Of a stretch of 64,000 nt of DNA, positions 1 through 9,106 are shown in pieces. Below the pieces are notes generated by a model. That model was not told the origin of the DNA. It worked only from the letters and a program-made list of their open reading frames with translations, and searched no databases. The position numbers and the translations under genes are program-made. Position 1 is the first letter of the stretch; every line of letters begins with the position of its first letter. Origin of the DNA: Chloroflexota bacterium (lineage in GTDB: Bacteria > Chloroflexota > Anaerolineae > Anaerolineales > Villigracilaceae); NCBI GenBank assembly GCA_016219545.1, contig JACRMH010000039.1, forward strand, positions 62,001 through 126,000, read 5' to 3'.

Positions 1-1918
1 AACATTTATCCTGCTTTCAGTTGCTGTCAGTATTGCCGCCATCTATCAGACTGAGCAGCAAACCCAGGCCCTTTTAAAGATCCGGTCAAAACTTAAGTGG
101 GTTTTCATAATAGGCATTTTCGCAGCCAACCTGGGAGTGGGTCTTTATCTGCTTCTGCGTAAGGATAAAAATGATTCGCTCTGGCAATCCCTGGAACACC
201 CCGGCGCTGGTATCATTTCAAAAATTTTGGGTATTAGCTTTCTCGTCGTTGCATTTCCTGTTCTTTGGTACATAAAGTTCAATGCATTTACTTACATAGA
301 TCCTCCCTTCATGCTTTTATTTTGGGTATGGCTATGGTTAACTCTTGTGCAAGCCGCCGGAGTGAAGATCCTGACACGAACTTCATGGGCTTTGTCTTTT
401 GCATTGGTCGTATTATTTAATGGAATTATTTATCAGTTGTATTTCTTTCTCCAGCCGGTCACGGATTACCCGTTTTCGGTCGGCTGGTCGGAAGCCAGCC
501 GCTTTTATTACGGTTCGCTCCCTTTCAGCAAATCCATTTATGGGGTTCAGTTGCCGCTGTCGGTTTGGCATGGATCGCGCTATTTCCTTTTGTCGCTTTC
601 ATTCCTATTCAATAAGTCATCATTATTTGGGGCTCGTCTCTGGCAGGCAGTTCTCTGGTTTTCTACAAATGGGCTGGTGGTGTTCCTGTTGCTACGCCGA
701 CTTAAATGGAATGGATTGCTAACCAAACTCCTTTTGGGAGGTTGGTTCTTTTTGTTTTTATTTCAGGGCGCGGTTTATTATCACTTGCTGATCTGTGTGA
801 TCATTATTTTGGCGGGTGTTTCTCCGCGCCATTTTTGGAGATCATTGATCGCCGTGATACTTGCCTCCTTCTGGGCTGGTATGAGCCGTGTCAATTGGTT
901 TCCGGTTCCGGCCATGCTGGCGATCATGCTTTACATCCTTGAAGAGCCTTTTTCAAAAAATAATGATTTTTGGAAATATATCCAAAAACCGATTTTATGG
1001 GGTGTGCTTGGAATTGTTTTTGCATTTGCGGGCCAATTCTTTTATATCGCCATATCTGGCAACTCAGATCTAAGCGAATTTGGTTCCAGCTTCACTTCAG
1101 CTTTATTGTGGTATCGCTGGTGGCCGAGTGACACGAATCCACTTGGCGTGATTCCCGGCGTGATCCTGATTTCGCTTCCACCTTTGGTGCTTCTCACACA
1201 AATTTTGCGCGGGGGTTGGAATTCCTTCCACCCTCTGCGCTGGCTTGGCATATCTGCCATGTTGGTCATTCTGCTGGTCGGTGGGCTGATCGTCAGCACA
1301 AAGATCGGCGGCGGCGGCGACCTCCACAATTTGGATGCTTATATCGTTCTGCTGGGGGTGTTGACCATGTACTTCATGAACGGACGTGTCGAAGCCGAGT
1401 CCACTCCCCTTCCTCCATTGAAATTGGACCTGCCTTATGTGATGGGGCTTTTCCTGATCATCCCGGTGGCTTTATCATTTTCACGGGTGGTTCCGCCTGT
1501 TCAATACAACCATCAAAAAGCTGCAGATGATCTGCAAAAGTTGCGGATGACTGTGCAGGCATACAGCCAAAAAGGCGAAGTCCTTTTCATCAATGAGCGC
1601 CACTTACTGACCTTTGATCTGATCCCCGGAGTTCCCATTGTTTCAGAATATGAAGTTGTGTCGTTAATGGAAATGGCTATTTCCGGGAACCAGCCCTACC
1701 TCGATAAATTTCATCAAGACTTACAAAGCCACCGCTTCGCTGCAATTGTCGCGCGTCAGCAAAGACTGCGTGTCCAGGCCGGTGATTTTGCAGAAGAAGC
1801 CATTGCTTGGAATCAACAGGTGGGATATCAATTATTGTGTGAATACGAGCCGATTCTTACACTCACATCTGCGGATATTCAAGTACTTATACCAAGAGAA
1901 AAAACTAAATGTCCTTAA
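1..1918 (+). CDS. Large polytopic membrane protein, GT-C-like, 5' end outside window
   Basis: The frame is open from the first bases of the window. A GTG at 137 could serve as a start, but the codons before it already encode hydrophobic, membrane-like sequence that runs through it, so the true start lies upstream. The visible part (about 638 residues) has roughly ten or more hydrophobic segments and a soluble tail of about 150 residues. It is clearly paralogous to the protein at 15034-17115: both carry TDYPFS.GWSE in the first large loop and STKIGGGGDLHN late in the membrane part. The layout resembles GT-C glycosyltransferases or glycan polymerases, but no family-defining catalytic motif was recognised. 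It overlaps the next gene by 10 bp, so it belongs to the glycan operon. A role in polymerising or transferring a lipid-linked sugar is inference. Confidence 0.8.
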   Translation, partial: TFILLSVAVSIAAIYQTEQQTQALLKIRSKLKWVFIIGIFAANLGVGLYLLLRKDKNDSLWQSLEHPGAGIISKILGISFLVVAFPVLWYIKFNAFTYIDPPFMLLFWVWLWLTLVQAAGVKILTRTSWALSFALVVLFNGIIYQLYFFLQPVTDYPFSVGWSEASRFYYGSLPFSKSIYGVQLPLSVWHGSRYFLLSLSFLFNKSSLFGARLWQAVLWFSTNGLVVFLLLRRLKWNGLLTKLLLGGWFFLFLFQGAVYYHLLICVIIILAGVSPRHFWRSLIAVILASFWAGMSRVNWFPVPAMLAIMLYILEEPFSKNNDFWKYIQKPILWGVLGIVFAFAGQFFYIAISGNSDLSEFGSSFTSALLWYRWWPSDTNPLGVIPGVILISLPPLVLLTQILRGGWNSFHPLRWLGISAMLVILLVGGLIVSTKIGGGGDLHNLDAYIVLLGVLTMYFMNGRVEAESTPLPPLKLDLPYVMGLFLIIPVALSFSRVVPPVQYNHQKAADDLQKLRMTVQAYSQKGEVLFINERHLLTFDLIPGVPIVSEYEVVSLMEMAISGNQPYLDKFHQDLQSHRFAAIVARQQRLRVQAGDFAEEAIAWNQQVGYQLLCEYEPILTLTSADIQVLIPREKTKCP

Positions 1919-3063
1919 CTCTGGCACGAGTTATCAAGATTCTAATTATCAATAGTGAATATCCACCCATTGGCGGGGGGGCGGGAAATGCCAGTGCCAA
2001 TATTGCGCGCGGACTTGCTTCTCTTGGATACGAGGTGTCAGTGTTAACAGCTCACTTTGCCGGGCAACCGAGATTGGAAATTTGTGATGGCGTAACCATT
2101 CACCGCATTCCAAGTTTGCGCCGCAGGCTTGATCGTTCAGGACCGTTGGAACAACTGGTTTTTATCCTCTCCGCTTCTTTTTGGACCCTTTTCCAGGCGT
2201 GGCGAAAAAGACCAGACGCCACCTTGGCATTTTTCGGAATGCCTTCCGGCGCAATTTCCTGGCTATTAAAAAAACTCCATCGTATTCCTTACATCATCTC
2301 CCTGCGCGGCGGTGATGTGCCGGGCTTCCGCCCCTATGATTTCAAGAAATTACATAAATGGATCGCCCCCTTCCTGCGGATTATCTGGCATTCTGCATCT
2401 GCTGTGGTTGCCAACAGTAATGGATTACGCGACCTTGCCCTTGCATTTGACTCCAGCATTGAAATCCCGATCATTCCCAATGGCGTGGATGGAAGTTTCT
2501 ACACAGATGAATCCCGAGCATGGTCTCCAGTGCGCATCTTATCAGTTGGACGTGTTGTCCATCAAAAAGGACTCAATCTTGGACTGCGTGCATTAGCTAA
2601 GCTCACCGATCTGGACTGGGAATGGCACATTGCTGGCGATGGAAGTGAGATCGAATTGTTGAAAACATTAGCGCGTGAACTTGGCATCAGTGAGCGGGTT
2701 AAATTTCTTGGATGGCAATCGCGCGAAGAATTGTCGAAGTGTTATCATCAGGCCAATTTGTTCCTGTTTCCGTCCCGTCATGAAGGGATGCCGAATGCTG
2801 TTCTCGAGGCCATGTCCAGCGGATTGCCGGTGGTCGCTACCAGAATCGCGGGCAATGAAGAACTTGTCGTTGACGGCGTAACGGGCTGGCTTGTAAATAC
2901 CGAGGATGTGGATTCTCTCCGGGAAGGCCTGCGCAGGCTTATCGTCGAAGAAAAGATGCGAATGCAAATGGGGCAGGCGGCCCGTCAGCGAGTGGAAAAA
3001 GAATATTCATGGGAAAATACCGCCCGTCAATATTCCCATATTCTGGAAAATATTAATAAATAA
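1909..3063 (+). CDS. Glycosyltransferase family 4 (GT-B fold)
   Basis: A 384-residue GT4 enzyme that would transfer a sugar from a nucleotide donor at the cytoplasmic face of the membrane. The N-terminal Rossmann half has the acceptor-side glycine loop PPIGGGAG near residue 20. The C-terminal donor-binding half has SVGRVVHQKG and the EX7E-type motif in RHEGMPNAVLEAMSSG, both typical of GT4. The ATG at 1909 lies inside the end of the preceding gene (10-bp overlap), indicating translational coupling. The donor sugar cannot be read from sequence. The membership of a glycan cluster supports a role in building a surface polysaccharide or glycolipid repeat unit. Confidence 0.93.
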   Translation: MSLTLARVIKILIINSEYPPIGGGAGNASANIARGLASLGYEVSVLTAHFAGQPRLEICDGVTIHRIPSLRRRLDRSGPLEQLVFILSASFWTLFQAWRKRPDATLAFFGMPSGAISWLLKKLHRIPYIISLRGGDVPGFRPYDFKKLHKWIAPFLRIIWHSASAVVANSNGLRDLALAFDSSIEIPIIPNGVDGSFYTDESRAWSPVRILSVGRVVHQKGLNLGLRALAKLTDLDWEWHIAGDGSEIELLKTLARELGISERVKFLGWQSREELSKCYHQANLFLFPSRHEGMPNAVLEAMSSGLPVVATRIAGNEELVVDGVTGWLVNTEDVDSLREGLRRLIVEEKMRMQMGQAARQRVEKEYSWENTARQYSHILENINK

Positions 3064-3089
3064 ATTTGTACAATCTGTAGATTAAAAAT

Positions 3090-4979
3090 ATGTGTGGCAT
3101 TTGCGGACTCTCCCATTCGACAGATCAAAAGCCCGAGCGCGCTTTGCTCGAAAAAATGAACGCATCCATTGCCCACCGCGGACCCGATAGCGACGGCTTT
3201 TATGTTTCTACAGGCATCGGGCTTGCCATGCGCCGTCTCGCCATTATTGATGTGAGCGGCGGCGACCAGCCAATTGCGAATGAAGATAAAAATATTTGGA
3301 TCGTCTTCAACGGGGAATGTTACAACTACCCTGAAATGCGCGTTGAACTCGAACGGCGCGGACATCATCTCGCGACTAAATCGGATACCGAATGCATCGT
3401 CCACTTTTATGAAGATGAAGGTGACGACTGCGTGAAGCGCCTGCGTGGTATGTTTGCTTTTGCATTATGGGATGAAAAAAAGAAGCGCCTTCTTCTCGCT
3501 CGTGACCGCCTCGGCAAGAAGCCCATGTATTACAGCATTCAAAATGGAACCTTATATTTTGGTTCTGAATTAAGCGCAGTGCTCACTGCCTTGCCCAACA
3601 AACCCGAAATAAACCTCGAAGCCATTGACCTTTATCTCAGCCTGCAATATGTTCCTGATCCGCTGACGGCGTATGAAGGGATTTTTAAATTACCGCCCGC
3701 GCATACCTTGGTTTGGGAAAACGGGTTGGCGCGCATTCAACGCTATTGGGATTACACCTATCAACCTAAATTCACGGCAAGTGAAGATGAACTTGCTGAT
3801 GAATTGCGCGTGCGTCTGCGTGATGCCGTCAAGATGCGGCTGCTTTCTGAAGTTCCGCTCGGTGCGCATTTAAGCGGCGGCATTGATTCAACCATCATCG
3901 TGGCGCTCATGTCCGAGTTAGCCAGCGGTCCTGTCAAAACATTTTCGGCAGGTTTTGAGGAACAGAATTTCACCGAACTTCCTTTTGCCCGCGCAGTTGC
4001 CCAAAAGTACGCTACAGATCATCATGAATTTACACTCACTTATGGTGATATTCCCACAACGCTTGAAAAAATCGCAGGTCATTTCGGCGAACCTTTTGCG
4101 GATGCTTCGGCTATTCCGCTTTATTACCTTTCCGTTTTGACTCGCCAGCATGTCACCGTTGCTTTGAATGGGGATGGCGGCGATGAAGATTTCGCTGGCT
4201 ACCAGCGTTACTGGCTGGACGGATTCGCCAACGCTTATGCACGCGCGCCTCACTTCCTGACCCGAAAACTGATCCCGTCCATTGCAAATTTCTTCCCCGA
4301 TAAAGCAGACCGCCCCGTTGGGCAGAGTCTCATCAATGGGTTGAAGCGCCTCGAGCAGATCCCAGAAATTGACCACCGTGCCAGCATCCTGCGCTGGGGT
4401 TCATATTTTTCTCCGCGTCAACGCAGTGCGTTATGGAAACCTGAATTCCGTTTCAACTTGAATAACGCACAGAACTTATTAGCAAGTCAATTTGACTCAG
4501 CTGAAGGCTCGTATCTCGACAAGACTCTTTATACAGACTTGCATACCTATTTACCCGGTGACCTGCTCGTCAAATCTGACCGAATGACGATGGCGGCATC
4601 CCTCGAAGGACGCTCGCCTTTTCTTGACCATGAGATCGTGGAATGGTCTGCCCGTGTGCCAGACCAATTCAAAGTCAAAGGAAGAACCGGAAAGTATCTG
4701 CTTAAAAAAGCATTTGCCAAAGAATTCCCTGAGTCCATTAGAGGGCGAGGCAAGCAGGGATTTGGAATCCCGCTCTCAGCCTGGTTTCGCGGACCGTTGC
4801 ATGAATGGTCCCGTGAATTGCTATTATCTGGAGGAAGCCCGTTACATCGCTGGTTTGACCGTGACATACTAAAACGGATCATTGACGAACATCAAACGGG
4901 GCGTATGGATCATGGCAAGCGTTTGTATGCGCTGGTTATGCTGTGTCTGTGGTCGAAAAGTTGTACATTCACGGTATGA
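3090..4979 (+). CDS. asnB: Asparagine synthase (glutamine-hydrolysing) / glycan-cluster amidotransferase
   Basis: A 629-residue class II glutamine amidotransferase. After Met removal, Cys2 of MCGICG is the N-terminal nucleophile that releases ammonia from glutamine. HRGPDSDG and NGECYNY complete the glutaminase pocket. The C-terminal synthetase domain has the ATP pyrophosphatase loop SGGIDST (about 262-268) and NGDGGDEDFAGY. Length matches AsnB. Its place between a GT4 and a sulfotransferase suggests it may amidate a uronic acid of the glycan rather than supply free asparagine; AsnB homologues in exopolysaccharide loci are often assigned this way, but sequence cannot decide. There is no clear ribosome binding site. 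A TAGATT box sits six bases before the ATG, a pattern seen at other genes here. Confidence 0.92.
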   Translation: MCGICGLSHSTDQKPERALLEKMNASIAHRGPDSDGFYVSTGIGLAMRRLAIIDVSGGDQPIANEDKNIWIVFNGECYNYPEMRVELERRGHHLATKSDTECIVHFYEDEGDDCVKRLRGMFAFALWDEKKKRLLLARDRLGKKPMYYSIQNGTLYFGSELSAVLTALPNKPEINLEAIDLYLSLQYVPDPLTAYEGIFKLPPAHTLVWENGLARIQRYWDYTYQPKFTASEDELADELRVRLRDAVKMRLLSEVPLGAHLSGGIDSTIIVALMSELASGPVKTFSAGFEEQNFTELPFARAVAQKYATDHHEFTLTYGDIPTTLEKIAGHFGEPFADASAIPLYYLSVLTRQHVTVALNGDGGDEDFAGYQRYWLDGFANAYARAPHFLTRKLIPSIANFFPDKADRPVGQSLINGLKRLEQIPEIDHRASILRWGSYFSPRQRSALWKPEFRFNLNNAQNLLASQFDSAEGSYLDKTLYTDLHTYLPGDLLVKSDRMTMAASLEGRSPFLDHEIVEWSARVPDQFKVKGRTGKYLLKKAFAKEFPESIRGRGKQGFGIPLSAWFRGPLHEWSRELLLSGGSPLHRWFDRDILKRIIDEHQTGRMDHGKRLYALVMLCLWSKSCTFTV

Positions 4980-5007
4980 TAGGTGCATGAGGAACTCTTC
5001 TTCATGA
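4975..5007 (+). promoter_or_regulatory. Possible -10 box and six-codon leader ORF ahead of the sulfotransferase
   Basis: TATGAT (4975-4980) is followed after six bases by ATG at 4987, which opens a six-codon reading frame (MRNSSS). Its TGA stop overlaps the ATG of the sulfotransferase as ATGA (5004-5007). This could be a leaderless mini-ORF coupling translation into the gene. No good -35 hexamer is visible, and the coding region of asnB overlaps the box, so chance is possible. Confidence 0.3.
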
Positions 5008-5927
5008 AACGTCCCAATTTCTTGATCATCGGCGCTCCGCGGTGTGGAACAACTGCGCTTTATACTTATCTCGGGGAGCACCCTAATATATTTTTACCAA
5101 AAGTAAAAGAACTGCATTATTTTGCCCATGATTTCCCTGATCTGCAAAAAGTGCTTTTTAGGTCTGTTGATGAGTACATGCTGATGTTTTCAGATGCTGG
5201 GGATCGGCATCTGGCAGTGGGGGAAGTATCCCCCCTTTATTACTACTCCAAATGTGCCCTGAGCAATATAAGGGAATTTGACGCGAAAACAAAGATCATT
5301 TTTATCCTTCGGAATCCTGTCGATTTTGTACAATCGGTTCATCAATTAAATTTGGGATTACTGCGCGAGGATATACCAGACCTCGCCAAGGCCTGGGAGT
5401 TACAGGAAATTCGCAAACATGGGAACATGATCCCTAAAAGTTGTCGCGCCCCGGAGCTGGTTCAATACGGGGAGATGGGACTATTTGGGAAGTATGTGGA
5501 AAGAGTTTTTGAATTTTTTCCGCACGAGCAGGTTTTGATCATTTTATTCGATGACTTTGCAGCCAGCCCCAAATCAGTTTATGAAACCATTCTTGCTTTT
5601 TTAGGTATCCCATCAGATGGCAGGCAATATTTCCCTCGTATCAATGCCAACTATGAAAACCGATCAAAATTTTTGTCCAGGATCATCCATCCGCCCCAAT
5701 CCATTTACAGACCGTTTATGAAAGTGATTTCCCTTTTTGGGGTTAATTTAATGGAAAATCTCAGTATATTCTATAAGAAAATTGAAATGTTCAACTCTCG
5801 CCGGACTCCACGGTCTTCCATTGAGCCGGCATTACGCCGAAAATTGCAGTTGTATTTCCGGGAGGATATTCAAAAATTAGCCAAACTGATCAACCGCGAT
5901 CTTTCCAAATGGCTGGCTGATCAGTGA
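5004..5927 (+). CDS. Sulfotransferase (PAPS-dependent)
   Basis: A 307-residue protein of the Sulfotransfer_1-like family, which moves sulfate from PAPS to a hydroxyl or amine of a carbohydrate or lipid. The 5'-phosphosulfate loop GAPRCGTT lies at residues 10-17, and the 3'-phosphate motif ILRNPVD at about 101-107 contains the expected Arg. I chose the ATG at 5004 because GAGGA sits ten bases upstream and the family starts a few residues before the PAPS loop; a GTG at 4983 would add seven residues. Its location between the amidotransferase and the glycosyltransferases suggests that the surface glycan is sulfated. Confidence 0.9.
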   Translation: MKRPNFLIIGAPRCGTTALYTYLGEHPNIFLPKVKELHYFAHDFPDLQKVLFRSVDEYMLMFSDAGDRHLAVGEVSPLYYYSKCALSNIREFDAKTKIIFILRNPVDFVQSVHQLNLGLLREDIPDLAKAWELQEIRKHGNMIPKSCRAPELVQYGEMGLFGKYVERVFEFFPHEQVLIILFDDFAASPKSVYETILAFLGIPSDGRQYFPRINANYENRSKFLSRIIHPPQSIYRPFMKVISLFGVNLMENLSIFYKKIEMFNSRRTPRSSIEPALRRKLQLYFREDIQKLAKLINRDLSKWLADQ

Positions 5928-5966
5928 TGTACCGTTATTGCTCTTTAAATTAGCGGTTGCGCAAAT

Positions 5967-6989
5967 ATGGAAATTCGACCCCAGCCACAAAATATATTAT
6001 CCCGATTGTTGATCCGCTGGAAGGATATTTTAAAGATCATCCTGGCACTGGCTTTGATCGGTTTTGTCCTTGCTCAAACTAATTTTCAACAGATCATTGC
6101 CCTCAAAGGGCAGATCGTCTGGCAATGGCTCTGGCTCAGCCTGATATTGTTTTGTCTGATGACAGTTGTTAAAGCAATGCAATACCACGTTTTGTTGGAC
6201 GCAAATATTCCTTATCGCCAGGTATTGAAAATTGTCGTGATACAAAATGCCCTGAGCAACCTGGTTGGCAATAGTATCGGGATCGCATCTTATCTAACCA
6301 TGTTCCGTATCGAACAAAATGTCAAATTGAGCCGCTCCGGGATAGTTTTTGTTCTCACCAAAGCGGGTGACCTATTCGCCATAGTTTTTTTTCTGGGTTT
6401 ATCGAGCTGGATGGTGTGGGAACGGGTGGCGGTACTTCGTCACATGATTGTTATTCTATTGATGTCCATTTTCATTGGACTTATCATCTTTTGGACTGCG
6501 ATCTTATTGCGGCAGAGATTTGTTTATCCATTGGAACGGCTCTTGTACTGGCTGCATCTGGGTCAAATTCCAATGGTGAGGCGCGGAATGGAATTACTTC
6601 GGTCCCTTGTTGACCAGGATCATAGATCCGTTGTTCGAGCGCTTTGCTCGGGTTTGGCTCTATCATTATTTTATATGACCATAACGATGGCAAGTTTTTA
6701 CTCCAAAATTCAGATTTTCCAGATCCCGATCGATTTTTGGCCCATCATTTTAATTGCTACCCTGATGCAATTGATTTCCCTCGTACCTATTCAGGTATTC
6801 GGGGGGCTTGGCGTGAATGAACTATCCTCCATTTATCTATATGATCTGTTTGGAGTTGTTCAGGTGGATATACCAGCTATTCTGATCGGGTTGAGAATAT
6901 TTTTCTATTTGTTTAATCTGGTAGCTTTGGCTTTCGTTCCTTTGGTGGAACTCCTTGATCGGATGCAGAAAAACAAAAATAGTGAATGA
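5967..6989 (+). CDS. Flippase-like / LPG-synthase-type transmembrane protein
   Basis: A 340-residue integral membrane protein with about eight hydrophobic helices. It matches the lysylphosphatidylglycerol synthase transmembrane (AglD-like, UPF0104) family. The sequence GGLGVNE near residue 275 sits where the family has its conserved GGLG.E loop, and the early tract PYRQVLKIV resembles its N-terminal conserved segment. The soluble aminoacyl-transferase domain of MprF is absent, so lipid aminoacylation is unlikely. Such stand-alone proteins often occur in glycan clusters and are thought to handle lipid-linked intermediates. The substrate here is unknown. Confidence 0.85.
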   Translation: MEIRPQPQNILSRLLIRWKDILKIILALALIGFVLAQTNFQQIIALKGQIVWQWLWLSLILFCLMTVVKAMQYHVLLDANIPYRQVLKIVVIQNALSNLVGNSIGIASYLTMFRIEQNVKLSRSGIVFVLTKAGDLFAIVFFLGLSSWMVWERVAVLRHMIVILLMSIFIGLIIFWTAILLRQRFVYPLERLLYWLHLGQIPMVRRGMELLRSLVDQDHRSVVRALCSGLALSLFYMTITMASFYSKIQIFQIPIDFWPIILIATLMQLISLVPIQVFGGLGVNELSSIYLYDLFGVVQVDIPAILIGLRIFFYLFNLVALAFVPLVELLDRMQKNKNSE

Positions 6990-7088
6990 TTTGGGCTCAG
7001 GCCTGTTCGGCTTTGCGGTATGATTAGCCGCGCTAATTAGGAGTCACGTTTATCATGTTTCCCCCAAACACAAAAATAGAAGATGTAG

Positions 7089-7943
7089 ATGAAAGAAAAT
7101 AAAAATCCCATACCCCAATCTGCAAGCGAACCCGTAATTACCATTAAATCCCACTCAAGCTGGACTGCGCTCGAATTGGGCGACCTGTGGCGTTACCGCG
7201 AACTGCTTTTTCTGCTTACCTGGCGGGATATCAAAGTGCGTTACGCGCAAACTGTCCTTGGCGCGAGTTGGGCAGTTATACAGCCATTACTAACGATGGT
7301 TATTTTCAGCGTCATCTTTGGGCAGCTCGCGAAATTACCTTCAGATGGAATTCCCTATCCGATCTTTACCTACACTGCTTTGCTTCCCTGGCAATTATTT
7401 TCTTTCGCTCTTATAAACTCAAGCCAAAGTTTGGTTGGGAGCCAGAACTTGGTGAGCAAGGTCTATTTCCCTCGTCTCGTGATCCCGATTGCCTCTGTTC
7501 TACCTGGACTGGTGGATTTTGCCATCTCCTTCCTTGTATTGATCGGGATGTTGATCTACTATCAGATCCCATTGACATTGCGCATCCTGACGCTACCCCT
7601 GTTCCTGCTTCTGGCAGTGATGAGTGCACTGGCTGTGGGGCTGTGGCTCTCGGCCCTGAATGTTGAATACCGCGACATCAGATATGTCGTTCCATTTATG
7701 ACCCTTTTCTGGCAATATGCTACACCCGTGGCTTACTCAGCTTCCCTGATTCCAGAAAAGTGGCGCTTATTGTATGGACTGAACCCAATGACAGGCGTAG
7801 TGGAAGGATTCCGCTGGGCCTTATTGGGAACCGGCAGGGTGGATGGCATGGTTATGATTTCCGTTGTCATTATTGTCATTATTTTAATTAGCGGTCTGGC
7901 TTACTTCAAGCGCATGGAAGCCACCTTTGCGGATGTGATCTAA
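7089..7943 (+). CDS. ABC-2 type polysaccharide export permease (Wzm-like)
   Basis: A 284-residue permease of the O-antigen/capsule/teichoic-acid export class. The cytoplasmic N-terminus (ELGDLWRYRELLFLLTWRD) is the signature amphipathic entry of Wzm/TagG proteins. It is followed by VRYAQTVLGASWAV and about six membrane helices. The protein should dimerise and pair with the ATPase encoded one base downstream of its stop codon. The gene appears intact. Its 99-bp upstream gap holds TATGAT at 7019-7024 and AGGAG at 7040-7044, but neither is well placed for this start, so the promoter is unresolved. The partner ATPase lacks its Walker A motif, so whether this exporter works is open. Confidence 0.93.
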   Translation: MKENKNPIPQSASEPVITIKSHSSWTALELGDLWRYRELLFLLTWRDIKVRYAQTVLGASWAVIQPLLTMVIFSVIFGQLAKLPSDGIPYPIFTYTALLPWQLFSFALINSSQSLVGSQNLVSKVYFPRLVIPIASVLPGLVDFAISFLVLIGMLIYYQIPLTLRILTLPLFLLLAVMSALAVGLWLSALNVEYRDIRYVVPFMTLFWQYATPVAYSASLIPEKWRLLYGLNPMTGVVEGFRWALLGTGRVDGMVMISVVIIVIILISGLAYFKRMEATFADVI

Positions 7944-7944
7944 C

Positions 7945-9066
7945 ATGAGCGACATTGCGATCCGGGTTGAGAATTTGAGCAAGAAATACCGCCTTGGTAG
8001 AAGGCGGGTCATACCTAACTTTCAGGAGACTCTGCTCCATGCATTATCTGCCCCAGCCCGTTGGATGCGTGGTGAACGAAAAGTTGATGATACTTTTTGG
8101 GCGTTGAAGGATGTTTCCTATGGCCGTATCGCTTCACTTCTTGAAGTGGGTACGGGCTTTCACAGTGAATTAACCGGACGAGATAACATTTATCTGAACG
8201 GTGCCATTTTAGGAATGAGTCAGAAAGAGATCGGACGCAAGTTCGATGAGATCGTGGATTTTTCAGGCGTAGAAAAATTTTTAGATACACCCGTAAAACA
8301 TTATTCCAGCGGTATGTATGTCCGCCTTGCCTTCGCCGTTGCCGCGCATCTGGAGCCGGAAATCCTGGTGGTGGATGAAGTATTGGCGGTTGGGGACGCA
8401 GAATTCCAAAAGAAGTGTTTGGGCAAAATGGGAGACGTGACCAAAGAGGGGCGAACAGTGTTATTTGTCAGCCATAATATGGGAGCCATTACACAGTTGT
8501 GTCCAAATGCAATTTTACTTAATAAGGGAATGCTGGAAACATACTCAACCGCAGAAGATGTCGTCAAACAATACTTATCTTCAGGGACCGATTCTCCTCG
8601 CGTGACTTTTGACCATTCATCAAACCCAAATGCCGCCGCATTGATAACCCGCCTTTGGATCGGGGACTCTCAAGGGGAGGCGATTTCCATTGTAGACGTA
8701 AATAAATCCTTTACGATCGGACTCGAGATCTTGGGACGACAAAGAATCAAAGGGGTCGAGATATCCATTCGTATTTTTAATTCCATAGGTCATCCCTTAT
8801 TCACAACAAATCTAAACCCATCCGGGTCAGAAGTGACTTTGGAGAAGGGTCTGGTTCAATATCTGATCCCTGTTCCTTCTCATTTTTTGGCCCCCGATAC
8901 TTATTCCATTTCCGTCGCCATTCATAAACCTTTTGTTGAGTTTATTGACCAGCATGAAAACGCAATATCCTTTGATGTAAAGGAAACAGGTAGTCAAATG
9001 TGGCGTTATAAAAGTTCAGAGTATGGAAATATATTGGTGGATTTTCCCTGGCAAAAAAGTGATTAA
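7945..9066 (+). CDS. ABC export ATPase (Wzt-like) with in-frame loss of Walker A
   Basis: A 373-residue ATPase of the polysaccharide exporter, one base after the permease. It has the family start, then FWALKDVS (51-58), the variant signature YSSGM (120-124), Walker B ILVVDE (140-145), the switch His (H177 in VSHNM) and a beta-rich C-terminal domain (about 235-373) like the Wzt carbohydrate-binding domain. In normal members, VS is followed by about 40 residues holding GRNGAGKST; here S58-Y59 runs straight into GRIASLLEVGTG. The nucleotide join is at 8119-8122. Without Walker A it should not hydrolyse ATP. The frame and all other motifs are kept, so the loss is recent, a natural variant in the population, or an assembly collapse. 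Confidence 0.9.
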   Translation: MSDIAIRVENLSKKYRLGRRRVIPNFQETLLHALSAPARWMRGERKVDDTFWALKDVSYGRIASLLEVGTGFHSELTGRDNIYLNGAILGMSQKEIGRKFDEIVDFSGVEKFLDTPVKHYSSGMYVRLAFAVAAHLEPEILVVDEVLAVGDAEFQKKCLGKMGDVTKEGRTVLFVSHNMGAITQLCPNAILLNKGMLETYSTAEDVVKQYLSSGTDSPRVTFDHSSNPNAAALITRLWIGDSQGEAISIVDVNKSFTIGLEILGRQRIKGVEISIRIFNSIGHPLFTTNLNPSGSEVTLEKGLVQYLIPVPSHFLAPDTYSISVAIHKPFVEFIDQHENAISFDVKETGSQMWRYKSSEYGNILVDFPWQKSD

Positions 9067-9106
9067 GCAGCTCGATATTTGCAAAAGAAGAGTAAGTTGA
9101 AAGTTT

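Noticed and set aside
137..1918. GTG at 137 as start of the first membrane protein
   Set aside because: The upstream codons stay open to the window edge and continue a membrane helix through that position.
7055..7102. 15-residue ORF starting MFPPNTK ahead of the Wzm gene, with AGGAG upstream
   Set aside because: It overlaps the permease start in another frame, its AGGAG is too far away, and there is no conserved feature to support translation.
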